Made by a program: the position numbers and the translations under genes. The notes under the pieces are model-generated. The model had not been told where the DNA came from. It worked only from the letters and a program-made list of their open reading frames with translations, and searched no databases. From NCBI RefSeq assembly GCF_000002235.5, contig NW_022145605.1:1901178-1965177 (forward strand): 64,000 nucleotides of DNA. The letters are read 5' to 3'. Numbering within the stretch: the stretch's first letter is position 1; each line of letters begins with the position of its first letter. Positions 43,474 to 56,783 of the stretch are shown here, piece after piece. The DNA is from Strongylocentrotus purpuratus (Eukaryota > Echinodermata > Echinoidea > Camarodonta > Strongylocentrotidae).

Positions 43474-46400
43474 GTAAACTACCAACTTTCTTTGGGACAT
43501 CTCTTTGTATTGCTGATTATAGTGGACTTTTTCCACGTGTGATACTCCCATGTTTTCACAGACACATTTCGCAGTATTGATCCTGTCATTTTTCATTTCT
43601 CTCCAGTTGAGATGAATTGTGAGGGTCATTTCATGACAATCTGTAACATTGGTTTACATTAGCTTTCAAGAAAATTCAGTGGCAATGAAGTTCAAGACAG
43701 TTGATGTAAAGCACAGATTTGGGTATATGGGACTTTACCAATATTTGGCATAAAAATCCGGTCCAAAGTTTGAAGCTTTTTCTATTTCTATTTTGAATAT
43801 GAGGGGATGTTAAGAGCAATCTTTCCATGGAACAATTAATGCCTTTACAATGTTCTCCCACAAATGAGGAAAAACAAATAATAAGAAAGCTCCCAAATAA
43901 TTTTCAAACTTGTACAATTACCAGAACTCGACCTTGTCCTTGGTTGATTTTAGAAAGGTAGAAAGGACTGTAACAACAATAACAATGTCTGGACTGTCCC
44001 AGAGCTTTACAATGGATCTAACAATTCATTCATGACTCATTCTGTTAGATAAACATGCATTGTCTAGTATGGCAATGGGAATTGGGATGATGATTGTATG
44101 CACCATTGCTGGTTAACAAAAGGTTGGTTTGACAGTTGGCACGCTGTATGACGCAAACATCGACACCTGACTGTCAGGAAATAAACTTGTGCTCCATGTA
44201 GGGTTGGTGCTTATTTGCATGCAGTCGCAAGCTATGAAACATAGCACATGTTTTGCAATGTGACGAACTGATCGATCATTCATATATCGCTCAAATATAT
44301 TTTTCACATGTGAAAAATAAAAAATAAGCAGGTTTTGTACCTTCCTTTGTCGGCTTAGTGTAGGAAGATTGGATGATAGCCTAGGCATACATGTATGCTT
44401 CATATCACCGTGCATTGTAACTACTGCAGCCTCTCATATTTCATTACAAGATGATTACAGAGATACCAGTATTATCTGCGGAAATGAAAGTTGAAACGTC
44501 ATTAATTATACTCCATTTCATTTATCCTGAACGGACAATCTTTCACTTCCTTTCTTTGATTTGATAAAGGCCTTTTCATGAGTGAAAATATTTGCATGGA
44601 AGCTTTGAGTGAGTGGGTTCCTGAAAGGTCCTCAAGAAGCTCTGGAAAATTCAAACAGCTGCAGAAAAAACAAAAACAAGAAATAAATATGAAAACAACA
44701 AAGAATACATACAGTACTAGACTAAATATTGGGAAAGGGCTCTATTAAAACGAAAGGTTTTTTTTAATGGTAGTTTTTACACTGGCTGCCCTTCAATTAT
44801 ATATATGATACATGTGCCGTACAGTGCTTGTTTGTATCCCCAAGAAGTATTTGTTAATGAAAGGTTGCTTTGATGTAAACCTCACCTGACCGTGTTATGA
44901 ACTTGTGAACCCAAGTAGATATGTCATTAAATATTAAACATGATTCTAGACAGGGAAGGGATGAAAACAACCTCTGATGCACACATCGTCTTGCCAACAT
45001 GTAGTCTAAAAATTTAGGACTGAATAATAATCATTCATATTTAATAATATATTAGTTTATACATTTTCCTTTAAGAGAGCGGATGAATTATACACTAATG
45101 TTAAAATGAAAGGCCGGTCATGAAAATTTGAACACCTTTTCTACAAGGGTTACTTAGAGAATGCAATGCATATAAACAAGTATGATTCTATTCTGGAAAA
45201 TACTAAAAATGAAGTATAGTGCCCCACCTGCCACCTCTCCTTGCCAAATAAGTTGAATGCATAATAGCCTGCGAGACTGATTATTTGCCAAATATCGTGC
45301 TATTTGCTAAGAGTCTGTATTTGTAGACTATCGTAAACCTTGACTGTTATGAAAGTAGCTTATAAACCACTTGTAATTCATAAATTGTGGTTTTCCTTTT
45401 CCCTTCCTGATGAGTTTGAAGTGAGAGTAGGAAGTCTACATTACAAGTCCCTAGAGAACTACAAAAACAAAGTCTATTACATGATATACCAAAACATCTA
45501 AATTGTCCAGCTTTGTAGACATCCCTTTGAGGCGCATTTTAATTTGATAAAACTCATGAGGTCAACAGTATTTCAAACTAAATGTTTTTTAGTCTGGTTA
45601 GGGAGCTGGAAATAAAACATATGAAGATGGCCTTTAAAAAAAAATCTATTTATTTAATGAGACAATAATGTGGGTTGCTTGGTATTGCAATTAACGTACC
45701 TCTATTTAAAAACAAATGGACCCTTGCACTAACTATTAGCGGATCAGTGGAATAGCCATATCAAAACCACCGCTTTCCACTCTTAAGGCCTAGTCCATAT
45801 GATACTGAATATGCTTTAACAAATTGGGATGAGTAAAATTAAGATGATACCATGCATATGATTGGCAAAAGTGCAGTGAAATAAAACGTAAATGCTACAA
45901 AAATGGCTGTTAAGTGTATTCACTTTTTTATGTAGTATAAGATACAGAATTGATTTGGGTGCTATGTTTGTAATCTAAAGTTTTTAAAAGCATCCCATGT
46001 GAAAGAGGCATGAAAAGGCTGAATTCCATCTACAGTACTTGTAAGATGTAGATGGATGAAGCAAAATGAATGAATAAAACATGAGCTTTGTAGAGAGTGT
46101 GATGTAAGTTTTTAAAAGCTTCTTGAATCTATTTGTGCAAAGGGTGCCTAGAAATATATGAGGAAATAGTTTCTCATGCCTAAATAAGGGGGTTCTATAG
46201 TTTACTGCTGTCTCTGAAGTATTCATGAATACTTCAGAGACAGCAGTAAACTATAGAACCCCCTTATAAATGTAGGGTGACAATAAGATTCATGAATCCA
46301 ATTAGCACTTAAGCGCTAGAATTTATAAATCTTTATTATTTAGTCCTTGATCTGACTCTTGCAAAATTTCTTAAAAGTGCCCATAAATCCTCATTTTGGA

Positions 46401-49400
46401 AGGGAATCCCAGAAAGTAGCTTAAAACCAAACCTTAGGAAGATTACAGTTTTGTCAAATTCTAAAGCAAAAAATCTTGTTATTGATGTAGATTTGTTGAC
46501 TCTGGGAAAGGTCTCTTGTTGCAATTAAGATTTCTTTGAAGTCTATTTCAAATATGAAAATCATACTTTGTTTCTTTTCTTCTTTTTGATGGGGGTGGTG
46601 CTATAAAGTAGCTACTTTCGTCTTCTTCCATGTTGTTTTTTCTTTCATTCCTGAGGCAGGTAATCTTTCTACTATTTATGAGAGATTGGCTGCTTTGATA
46701 ATATCCGAAACGTGCTCCAACCATCTCATCATCTCTTCCCTGCAGTGTGTTAGGTGCTAATCAGTATGATGGTGGAATTACTTTCCAATATCCATACAGA
46801 GTGATGTTGAGAAACATTCAAAGGATTATTCTCTCCCTCTTGACTGTGGATTCATGAATAGAATCGCCATTAGAGATAGCATGCCTGGAGTGTTGTATCG
46901 GTGATGTGACATTTCCTCCTGCCATCACACCCCAGCCACACCTTCAAGGCAGGAAGTCACACTGTCAAAAGGCTCCTTAGATAGACCCAATACCACTTGA
47001 GAATCTAATCAAAATTTCACTCCATTTTTGAACAAATATAAGAAAGGTGTACATATGATCATCGTTTTTGTGAGGAATTCTCAAAAGAAAGATAATTATT
47101 GCATAATATCTTCTAGACTGTATTCCTAAGAGATTTCTGGCCTTTGTCTACATGTAAGGGGGGGGGGGTCTTTTTGTCCATGTCAATATCACACCATACA
47201 ACAGCTTGCTACCTTTACTCTGTTAGAAACTAATTAGATTTTAATTATGGCCTACATGTCAATCAGTAGCTCACTAAACAAGTGTTTAACATGTGCAGCA
47301 CTCTTGCAATTATAAGCCAGTGTTGATCAACTCTGAATCGAAGGTGGGATGAGACGTTAGTCGGAAATCATGTAATCAACATGGCTCTATTATTTAATTG
47401 AATGTAACCGCCTTCGGAAGCTTGTTTGAACTATAGACTTTTTTGCTAATTGCAATGAATTCCCAACTCTAGTCTACAGTCGACCAACAAGGATTTTTCT
47501 CCTCATATAATCCTTAAAAAAACTCTCTCAGAAAATCTCAGAATTAGCATGAAATCCAGGGGATTACTATTTAATGACTCTGTCATTCATATCTAGAGGC
47601 GATCATTATCTTTCTGCGTCCTCAAACTTTCTCAACTTATCAACAAAAGGCGCATTTATACTGTCAAATACCTCATTTCGAAAAATCGCGATGTTTGGCG
47701 CTCCCGTTTACACTTTTGCTGTAACATCACCGACTGAAAATCTCAGGGATGTTTTGGCGTGTTTTGGTTGTATAAACAAAGATATACAAATTAAAAAGAA
47801 TAGGTCATTAAATTTCTGAATTTGTCTTTCTGAACGATCTATTGTGCAAGGTTTTGGTGTCTTGAGGATTGTGCATGTACATCATGCTATTCTGAATTCT
47901 AGATAGAATCTATAGAGAATGAATCTTGGATTATGAACATGTATGATGCAATTTATTCCTACAATTCATTCCTACAGGCTACATATCATTTTTTGTAGCT
48001 CGTTTCAACCTCCTACCTTTTAGTAAACCAACCCCTTCCAATTTAATGGCAAATATATTTTGTATCTTGTTAGATGATAACCCAGGCTTGTTCACACTTC
48101 TACTGGTAGGAGTAATGTAGATCATAAACATATATTTTCTTGCATCCGTACGACCAAAACAAATGCATCGAAGTGAAAGGTGCAAGAGGAAGCTGGTTAT
48201 TATTGTTTTGGTTCAGCGAATTGGCTCCTATTATCTTTAGTTGAGACAAACCATTTCCTGATGTAGCTGTTGATATCTGTCAGACAATACACAGCTCAGC
48301 CAAAAGGCTGATTTTCCGGTCATAACAAACCCTTGTTTTCCGGTCATAACAAACCAGGCTTAGTTTACGTTCATAACAAACCCTAGATTGCAGACACTGG
48401 CCCTTGTCAGTTGTATTGCGTAACAGTGTCTGCACTGTGAGACTAAGCTGACAGCATACTGCATAGGCTCTGCTCAAGGCTGCAGGTATTGTGGTGTACA
48501 ATTTGAGTCTGAACCTGAAGACTACGATATTGCATTGTATCATGTTCAAAGTATACAGGCCTCTATGCTTTGGTGACTTTGCCCTAATGCTTAACTGTAT
48601 TATGACCATAGCTCAGTATTTACATTTACTTTTCACTTGTTAATCATTTTATGTATCACTTGTGCTGACTTTGCAAAAAAAGCTATGACGTATGCATCAG
48701 TTTTATAGTGGATTTTGGAATAAAAGGGCGTAAAGTAATTGTCTGTCCCTATCCCATCCAATGATTGATAATATATAGGAAGGCTCTATTGTTTATACTC
48801 TTTACATAAGACATATACAAATTATGTATCGTTATATACTTGAATACCCTCACCCTAGGGTATAATTATGCAGACTATTATCATGTTTCATATATTTCAC
48901 AGTAACATAAACACCTGAACTGCCTGGAAGACTGAGTTTGACCTCATGCTAAGCTTTAATTGCTTCAAAAGTTGTTTGTTATGATTAAAAGTATTCTGAA
49001 GTCTGAAACCAAACTTGAGGTCAATGGTCATTTGGTTTTATATAAGGTTGCAATTTTTTTCTTCTGAAGTAGCATTCTGAGGTCATAATTCGTTCACCGT
49101 TGATTGCTGCTAAATGTTAGATGGTGACCTATCCCAGTTTTCCACTCTTTCTAAAAAAAAGTCCTCTGTCATTTAGATTGATTGAATCATATTCTTCTTC
49201 TTTTTTTTCTTTTTTTTTGTTGCTATTATGTAATTATAAACTTGTGCCATGAATATATGAGAAATATTATCATATTCATAGTGTGATGATCAAAGTAACA
49301 AAAGTAGGCAGCATACATCATCATCAAAGTTCTCATCTGAGTTTTTGTACAATTTCCACTTTTTTATTATTATTGTTTTATTGTTATTATATTTCGAGTG

Positions 49401-50050
49401 TAAAAAAATGACTGCATTCAAAGTAACATGTATTACATGTAGGTCTTGCCGTAGTATTTTTATTTCTGTAATTTCTTTCTTATTCATTCTCTTTTTTTCC
49501 TCCCTCTTTTTTTTCTTTACAGTCATTTCAGGGTAGCCAAGGCAGGGCATATCTCTTCAATTCTGTGTAAGTATAATAAAACCATTCAACAACTTCCTTG
49601 TTTAACTATCTTTACTTATTTTTTAAATCTCCTTTGTTTTATTTTGTATATATTGTACTTTGACTTGTTTATCTCTAACTTTCTTTTACTTGTTTATCTC
49701 TTTCTTTTACTTGTTTATCTCTTTCTTTGAAATCTTTCAACCCTCAAGATAACAACATGATTGTTTGTTGAATGTGTTTGTATTCTTGACCTACTTAAAC
49801 AGTTTGTAAGTGTTTATTCTGTCTGCAGCTCATGTGAAAGTGGGTTTTTGTACAATTGTGAGGCACACATGTAGGTCTATTGAGTGCTTATAAATGTACA
49901 GTATGACTATACGTTTCTATGATAGCCTGTGTGTGTAATATTGTCTGCTTTACATCCACCCCCTCCATTACAACAATATGTAAATACAGAAGGAAATACC
50001 ATTTTTAAAGAATAATGATTACATGAATTAATTAGTACATTAATAGGTAC

Positions 50051-50087
<37 letters not shown>

Positions 50088-53000
50088 TCCCTCTCCCTCT
50101 CCTTCTCAATAAAGTTGATAAGACACGTTTTAAAATTAAATTCAGAATCCAATTTGATTTATTGTAAACAATGATTTGAAGTCCATAGAACATATAGGGT
50201 CTCAATGTTTAGTAAACATGGAGGCAGTCTGTATCAGTCAGTCCTCCATTGTTGTTATCTTACCATGTGTGATATTATGACCTGTGTGTTATTATGATGA
50301 CCTGCATGATATGTGGGGAAGATACCCAGGGTAGTCCCATAGATTGATCATAGATAGTCTACCTGCAGACCCTTTATTTGTCTAAAGCTGTCACGTACCG
50401 TATATTATGATCAAGAGTGTTATTTTAGTTGTTTCAAATGGGAAAAAAGTTAGAATGGGTATGTTACACCATCAGCATGTATAATAAAATTATGTTCTGC
50501 TTGATAATTTTTATCAAACATTTCCCCTAATGACGTCTGCAGGGGATCGATGTTATGACTGTAAGGTTAATAAGATGATTAAGACTGCAGTGTCAGACTA
50601 TCCAATGAATTCATAACAGTTGGACCTTGATACAGCATGATAGGTGTGTGTGGGGGTGGGGGTGGGGAGGGGGAGGGTGGCTGGATTATTCTGGCATGTG
50701 TCATCAATGTGTATTGAGCACATAAGCTGGGTAGGATAATAGTCTGCCAGCACAGACTCTAATTTGATTTAATTTTAATTAAATGGGGACACAAAATAAT
50801 TATTGTAATTGAAGGGCTTAGCTTAATCATTTTAGAGGGGTATCATTGCCAATGAGTAGGGACATGTCAAAATTATGTGTGGGGCACTTGATAATTTGAA
50901 TCTTAGAGTACAGTATGCCATGGTGCAGTGCAGCTGCAGTTAGGACATCAAAATTGTTTATTAAAGATCAAAGAACCCTCGTAAAAGTTACTGCAGGTAT
51001 CTAGGGTTGTAAAATAATTTTTGAGACATGATTCTGAGGAAAGGCATGAAAATGAATGGAGTGGGGTGCAGTAGCAAATTCCTAGTATAACCTCATACAG
51101 TACAGAATTACAGATCATAATTAAATACATGTATGTAGATTGCTCATTATAAAAATTGTTTTGGCGACAACTTTACAAGGTCTTTGAAACAAAGAATCTT
51201 AAGATGCTGGTGCCTTTACTACACATTAAAAAAAATGATAAGAAACTTGAAAGAGAATCTATGTAATGTACACTTAAATTGTAGGAAACCTTTCATAGTA
51301 TGATCTTTGAAATGATGGATATATCAGTTGCCAGTTTCTTGACCTGATATGCAACCTTTAAAAGTGTATGCCTACCTGGTATAATGAACAGGATGTCATA
51401 TTTTGTGGGTTTATAATATAGATATATTTTACAATCCCTTTCTACCGGCTTTACAAATATCCACATTTTATAGTCCCTTCTACTCCTCTAGGATCTTCAA
51501 AATCTAGGTTACCTGTTTAGGCTTTTCCTTTATATTGATAGAGTTTCTTACATTATAGCAGTATCCCTAGGGACCTCAAACATGAGCAGGAGTGATGCTG
51601 GCTTTCGAATGTATTAGGAGGAAGTGCATAGGAAATGTAAACCTACATGTATGACTGCTACAGTCCAAACCATCACAGTGTCCCTACATGTAGCTTTCCA
51701 GTGCTATGTTTACATTTGGTATGAAGTGCATGTTTGTGTCGCATGCAAGCTGGTTCAATAAACCAGATAAGTCTGTAGGTAGGTTGTGTAGAGCTGGCAG
51801 TGTAATTGTATGGGGTCTTTTCCCTTCGCAGTCCGTTTGTTATGGTATAGATTTTTCTTGCTATTGTTGAGCAATTATTGTCCAAACCCATACACAGGGA
51901 AAGGCACCAAATTGATCCCTAGGTACCTATAGTAGTCTTTCACCTGTACGTTTACTGTGGTGTGGAACCAAAAACCTTACATATTTTGTGAGGGGTTCAG
52001 ACAAATCAAAAATAAATAAACAATGAATTTTGCAATCCACTTTTCGTAAAAGTACAGTGGCTTTCATTTATAATATTAGGGGAAAAACTTTCATGTAGTA
52101 CAAGTTTCTAATTTCAGTTTATTACCGTGTAATGAATAAAAATAATATTTAATTTTTATGTAGCGCTTCTAATACTTGCATTCAGGTACTATGATATGGT
52201 ATTTTTAAAATGACTGGTACTTGTAATAAAAGCTTTATAATGATGCATGACTGTACTTTGCATAAAACTAGAAAGTACTGTGACATGTGCACATTTTCAT
52301 AAATTTTTCTGCCTGGGTCAAAAAGCGCTGTACAATCCAGGTCCTATGTAGCCTGTAGGCTCTTTACAGAAAGATGAAAAGAAAAACGAGCACAAAACCA
52401 TTCCTTGAAATGATCTGTTTGTGGTAAAGGGTCAACCCATAACAAACTATAAGTATAAAAAGGGGGTCTGTTTGTGTAAACTAGTGTGAAGGTAACCAGT
52501 GAAAGTTCAGAACCCTCTTCCATGGCCTACCCTAATAACAATACAATAGTATGGATTCTACGTTTGTTATGGGAAGTAAGTAGAAAGGAAAGTCTTGGTT
52601 GGGTTGGGTGAAAACATTTCTATCCCAGGAAAAAGAAGAATGGATAGACAGATAATCATAATAATAACAGAAACCCACAAATAGAAGTAATTGAAATACA
52701 GAAGTGATCAAAAGATCTTATCACTGAGAAGAACTAATCAGAGAGAGAGAGTAATAAAGTTCGAAGAAAAGAAAGAATTGTTCCTATTGTGTTGCATTTT
52801 CATGGTCTAGTTCTAGCATGGTATGGCAAGAAAAACTTGGCTGAAGAAGAAAAAAAGAAAGAACATGTGCCTCAAAATATATACTCACTTTGCTGGATTT
52901 AGCTGTGAGGTAAAAATAATAAAGCTTGCAACCTATTTATGGAAATATTGGATTAATAATGCTGGCATGAGGTGAAAGACAATGTATGGGAAACCTTTTG

Positions 53001-56000
53001 TTTTTCAAAGCTTTGTAAGTGTTTATCAAGGAAAAAAGGCTGTTTGGAAAATAAGACCGATTGTTTGGTTCTGATAAGAACGGACATGAAAAATAAAATG
53101 AAAGGTCCTGCAAATATTTTATTTAGCTTGCCAGCAGGGCATCAGCGCATCAGCTATGTTTGCCTGGATGCCTCCTGAAATCATTTAAAGTAGATTGTGA
53201 AAATTTATGTAGGTGGGGGGGGGGGGGTAGATTTGTAGATGTCTTCTGAGCGAATGAAATCCTTAAATCTTGTACAAATATAGGGTCTAGTGACCAGCAG
53301 ACAACATCACATCGTCCTTGTTGTGCTGTGGATTCAGGGAAACATGGAAGAAAAGGAACTGTATCACATGAGGAAACATGGTCAACATTTGAGATTAAAC
53401 AAATGACCCCAATAACTAGGGTGAGGTTAAATGATTGTATGTTGACAGGTTTCTATTATTCTGGTACAATGAGAACTCTCAGAAACAGGGACATGTCAGA
53501 ATAAGAATAGCTTTAAGTATAAGCATTGTCACAGTAAGGATTTCAAAATAGGAAAATAAAGGGCTTATTTGTAGATTCAACAACATGCCCTCTTCAGTAG
53601 TCCCCTCTCCATGAAGGCTATCAGCATGTGTTATTTGATATTCTATAACTTCCTGGATTTAAGATTGCCATGCTGTGCAATATTTTGGAGTATTTATTTC
53701 TTTATTTTTATTTTGTCCCCCCCCCCCCCCACTCCCATTATATATATATATATATACTGGTATGATTGATAAACATGCTTAGCACATACATGTACAGTGT
53801 GTAAAGGCTGCATGTAGCTTACATCTACAAGTACATGTAGGTCTTGTTCTGTGAACAAGCAAGGATCCATTGATTTTTACTCCTTCTATTGATCAGTATA
53901 CCTAAGTTTTTTGTTCCATTTCATAGAAAAAAATCATCCTTCACTACTCAGTGGTAATACCATGGACCTTCAAGTCAAATAGATTAACTACATAGTTGTA
54001 GAATGTAGATGCTTGGTTTATCATTGCAAGCACTTTAACATGTAAGGCAGTTAATCTGATCGTATTTCTATGTATTGTTCATGAATTACTAAGAAATATA
54101 TCATGGCAATGTATGCCTGGTAAATGAAGGTAAAACAAAATAACAATAGCCTCATTAAAGGGTGGGCTCCTTTAAATATCCATACAGTTTGTAGAATTAT
54201 TAGAAGTGATAAGGAATGATATTTTAAAAAATTGAATCACATGCCTTCTTAAATCATGTTAGCATAATTTTAGCATTAACATTGAACTATTTCGGTAACA
54301 AATGGCAAAAAAAGGGGAAATAATATTTTGTCAACTCCATAGGTATGCAATGCACATGTCTATATAAGAACGACATGTATATTTAGTCGATCCTGTTCTA
54401 ACTTAGTATAAGATTTAGCCGTAATGTAATTTTCCAGTGGCTTTGAATAAATCCCTTGATAAAGACTATCAAATGCTGTGGTCAAATGGTTAATTATTTC
54501 CATACCATTAGACTAATCACCAAATCCCTTTCCTTCTCAAATAATGCACATTTAATCAGCCTTTCCATTAGTACATATTCTTTTGACACAAAGAGTTCAC
54601 TTTGCGGCACATTTCAGGATGCAGAACTTTTCTGATGACATATATCACATTGATTTTATCACATTAAAAATACATTAATAAAACACAGGCTTATGTTACA
54701 ATGTTGATTATTTCCCATACAACTCTGTTGATTGTTAGATTTTAAAAAAACTTGACATGTATGGTTGTGATACAGCTAGAAATATAAAATCATAGGGTTT
54801 AATCTTCCTTCGATGGAAAAGATAATGAGGGCCTCTGAAAGGCAATATTCCCCAAAAAACTCTGAAAAATCCACAATGAATAAAAAATAGAAATATCACT
54901 TATCATATATTTGTTGGCAATATCTATACAAGTCCAATTTATTATTTATCAGACTTTCTGATGGAGTGTGTTCTACCGAGTCTGTATTAAAATCCAGCAA
55001 TTTCCTCAAGGATTTTGAAATGGAGAGATTGTTGAGTTCATACAGTCCAGACCCAGCTTAAATGGCATGATATTAAAAAGTTTACATAGCTCTTTATTCG
55101 GCAACTACCAGCTTTTCTCACCTAACCAAATGAATACTGCAAGGAGAAATTTTAGATGTGATCGATCAGAGACAGGAAATATTTGATATCTAAACCGTCT
55201 TTGTGATCTTAAAACGTGAGGATGAAGCTGGTAGAGATACAAGATAATATGATGGTATCTCTTCCTCTAGAAAGTGATACAAATAAACCCGCATACCATT
55301 ACACTGTGTTCACACTCTACATCCTCAAGACAATCTAAAGCAAACGTTCAAAAGTGGTTTGTGATCATATTTATGTACTTAGGTATTGGGGTGGAGTTGG
55401 ATTAAATTTGACTGTAAAGGGTTTAAAATAATGTACATTTAATTTAAACAAAAAGGTACTGTGCTATTTTGTTTGATATTTTGGCTGATATTGTCATGTA
55501 AACAAAACACTTTGGCAGTTTAGTGCAATTTCTTTCTTTTTTTCTTTTTTTTTATAATATGGGGGGGGGGGGTTCTTTTTCATATCCTGGGCATATTATT
55601 TCTTAGCCCTTTTTTATGTCTTATCTTTCTGCATGAGAATGTATCTTCCGGTATGCAACTTAGTTTGAAAAAGAAGACATGATATCATTTGCATGAAAAG
55701 AGGCTCTGTGTGCCCTTGTATGCCATAAGGAAGTACAGGCTATTGTTTGTCAACAATACCTTCATAAGGAAGAACTGTAGAGATAATGGAAATCAAACTG
55801 AATTCAGGGAAAACTCGCTTGGGGTGATGTTTTTGTTATTGTTTATGTAAAGTCTATAGTCTGAATTGCATGAGGAATTGCTCTGTGTCAAAGAAGAAGG
55901 AAGGAGGAAGAATTAACAAACTTTTAGGACACATTGTTACGATGTATACATTGCACGGGCAACAGAGCTGATTCTGCTTGTGTAATGATGGCCCTCGTTT

Positions 56001-56478
56001 ACCGTTGTTATACTCAAACATTTTGGACGTGTATGAGGAAGTTGTTATTAAGATTGTTGCATGAGGAACTTGTCTTATGTTTGCAGTCACATCACCTTTG
56101 TTATGGCATATCAGTAAAGGTCAGAGGGTTGTAGAATGAGGGATATGTATACTAAGATGATATATTTTCCAATTTAAAGTCTGCAAACTCATAATTTTGT
56201 ATGCAAAGAGCCAAAAAGGCATTAAATCACACACTTTCCTGCAACACACAGTTAAGCCCTTCTAGCTTTAGATGGATAATAAGTTTTATGGTTCACAATT
56301 CCAACATCTCCACACTTTGCATATTCTGAAAAATATCAATATAGCATACAAGTATACTGCAAGATACAAGGAAGTTCAATGAAAACCAGGTCATATGTTC
56401 TTATTCTGTGAAGGCTGAAGAAGGTTGTTTTTTATGAAACAAGGTTACTTCCTTTCCAACCATGAACAAAGAGTTTTT

Positions 56479-56511
<33 letters not shown>

Positions 56512-56735
56512 ATCTCTCTTTCCCTCTCTCTCTTTTCCCTCTCTCTCTCTCTCTCTCTCTTTCCCTTTCTCTCTCTCTCTCTTACCCTCTCTCTCTCTCT
56601 CTTTGCCTCTCTCTCTCTCTCTCTCTTTCCTTCTCTTTCCTTCTCTTTCTCTCTCCCTCTCTCTCTTTATCTCTCTATCTCTCTTCATCTCTCTATCTCT
56701 CTTTCCCTCTCTCTTACCCTCTCTCTCTCTTTCTA

Positions 56736-56783
<48 letters not shown>

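Larger units (their letters stand above)
43474..49522. other. YPEL intron 1
   Basis: Non-coding apart from the features listed. Includes the 84-bp palindrome, the 48.3-kb tandem and a G-run at 47159. No antisense gene was recognised. Confidence 0.6.
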
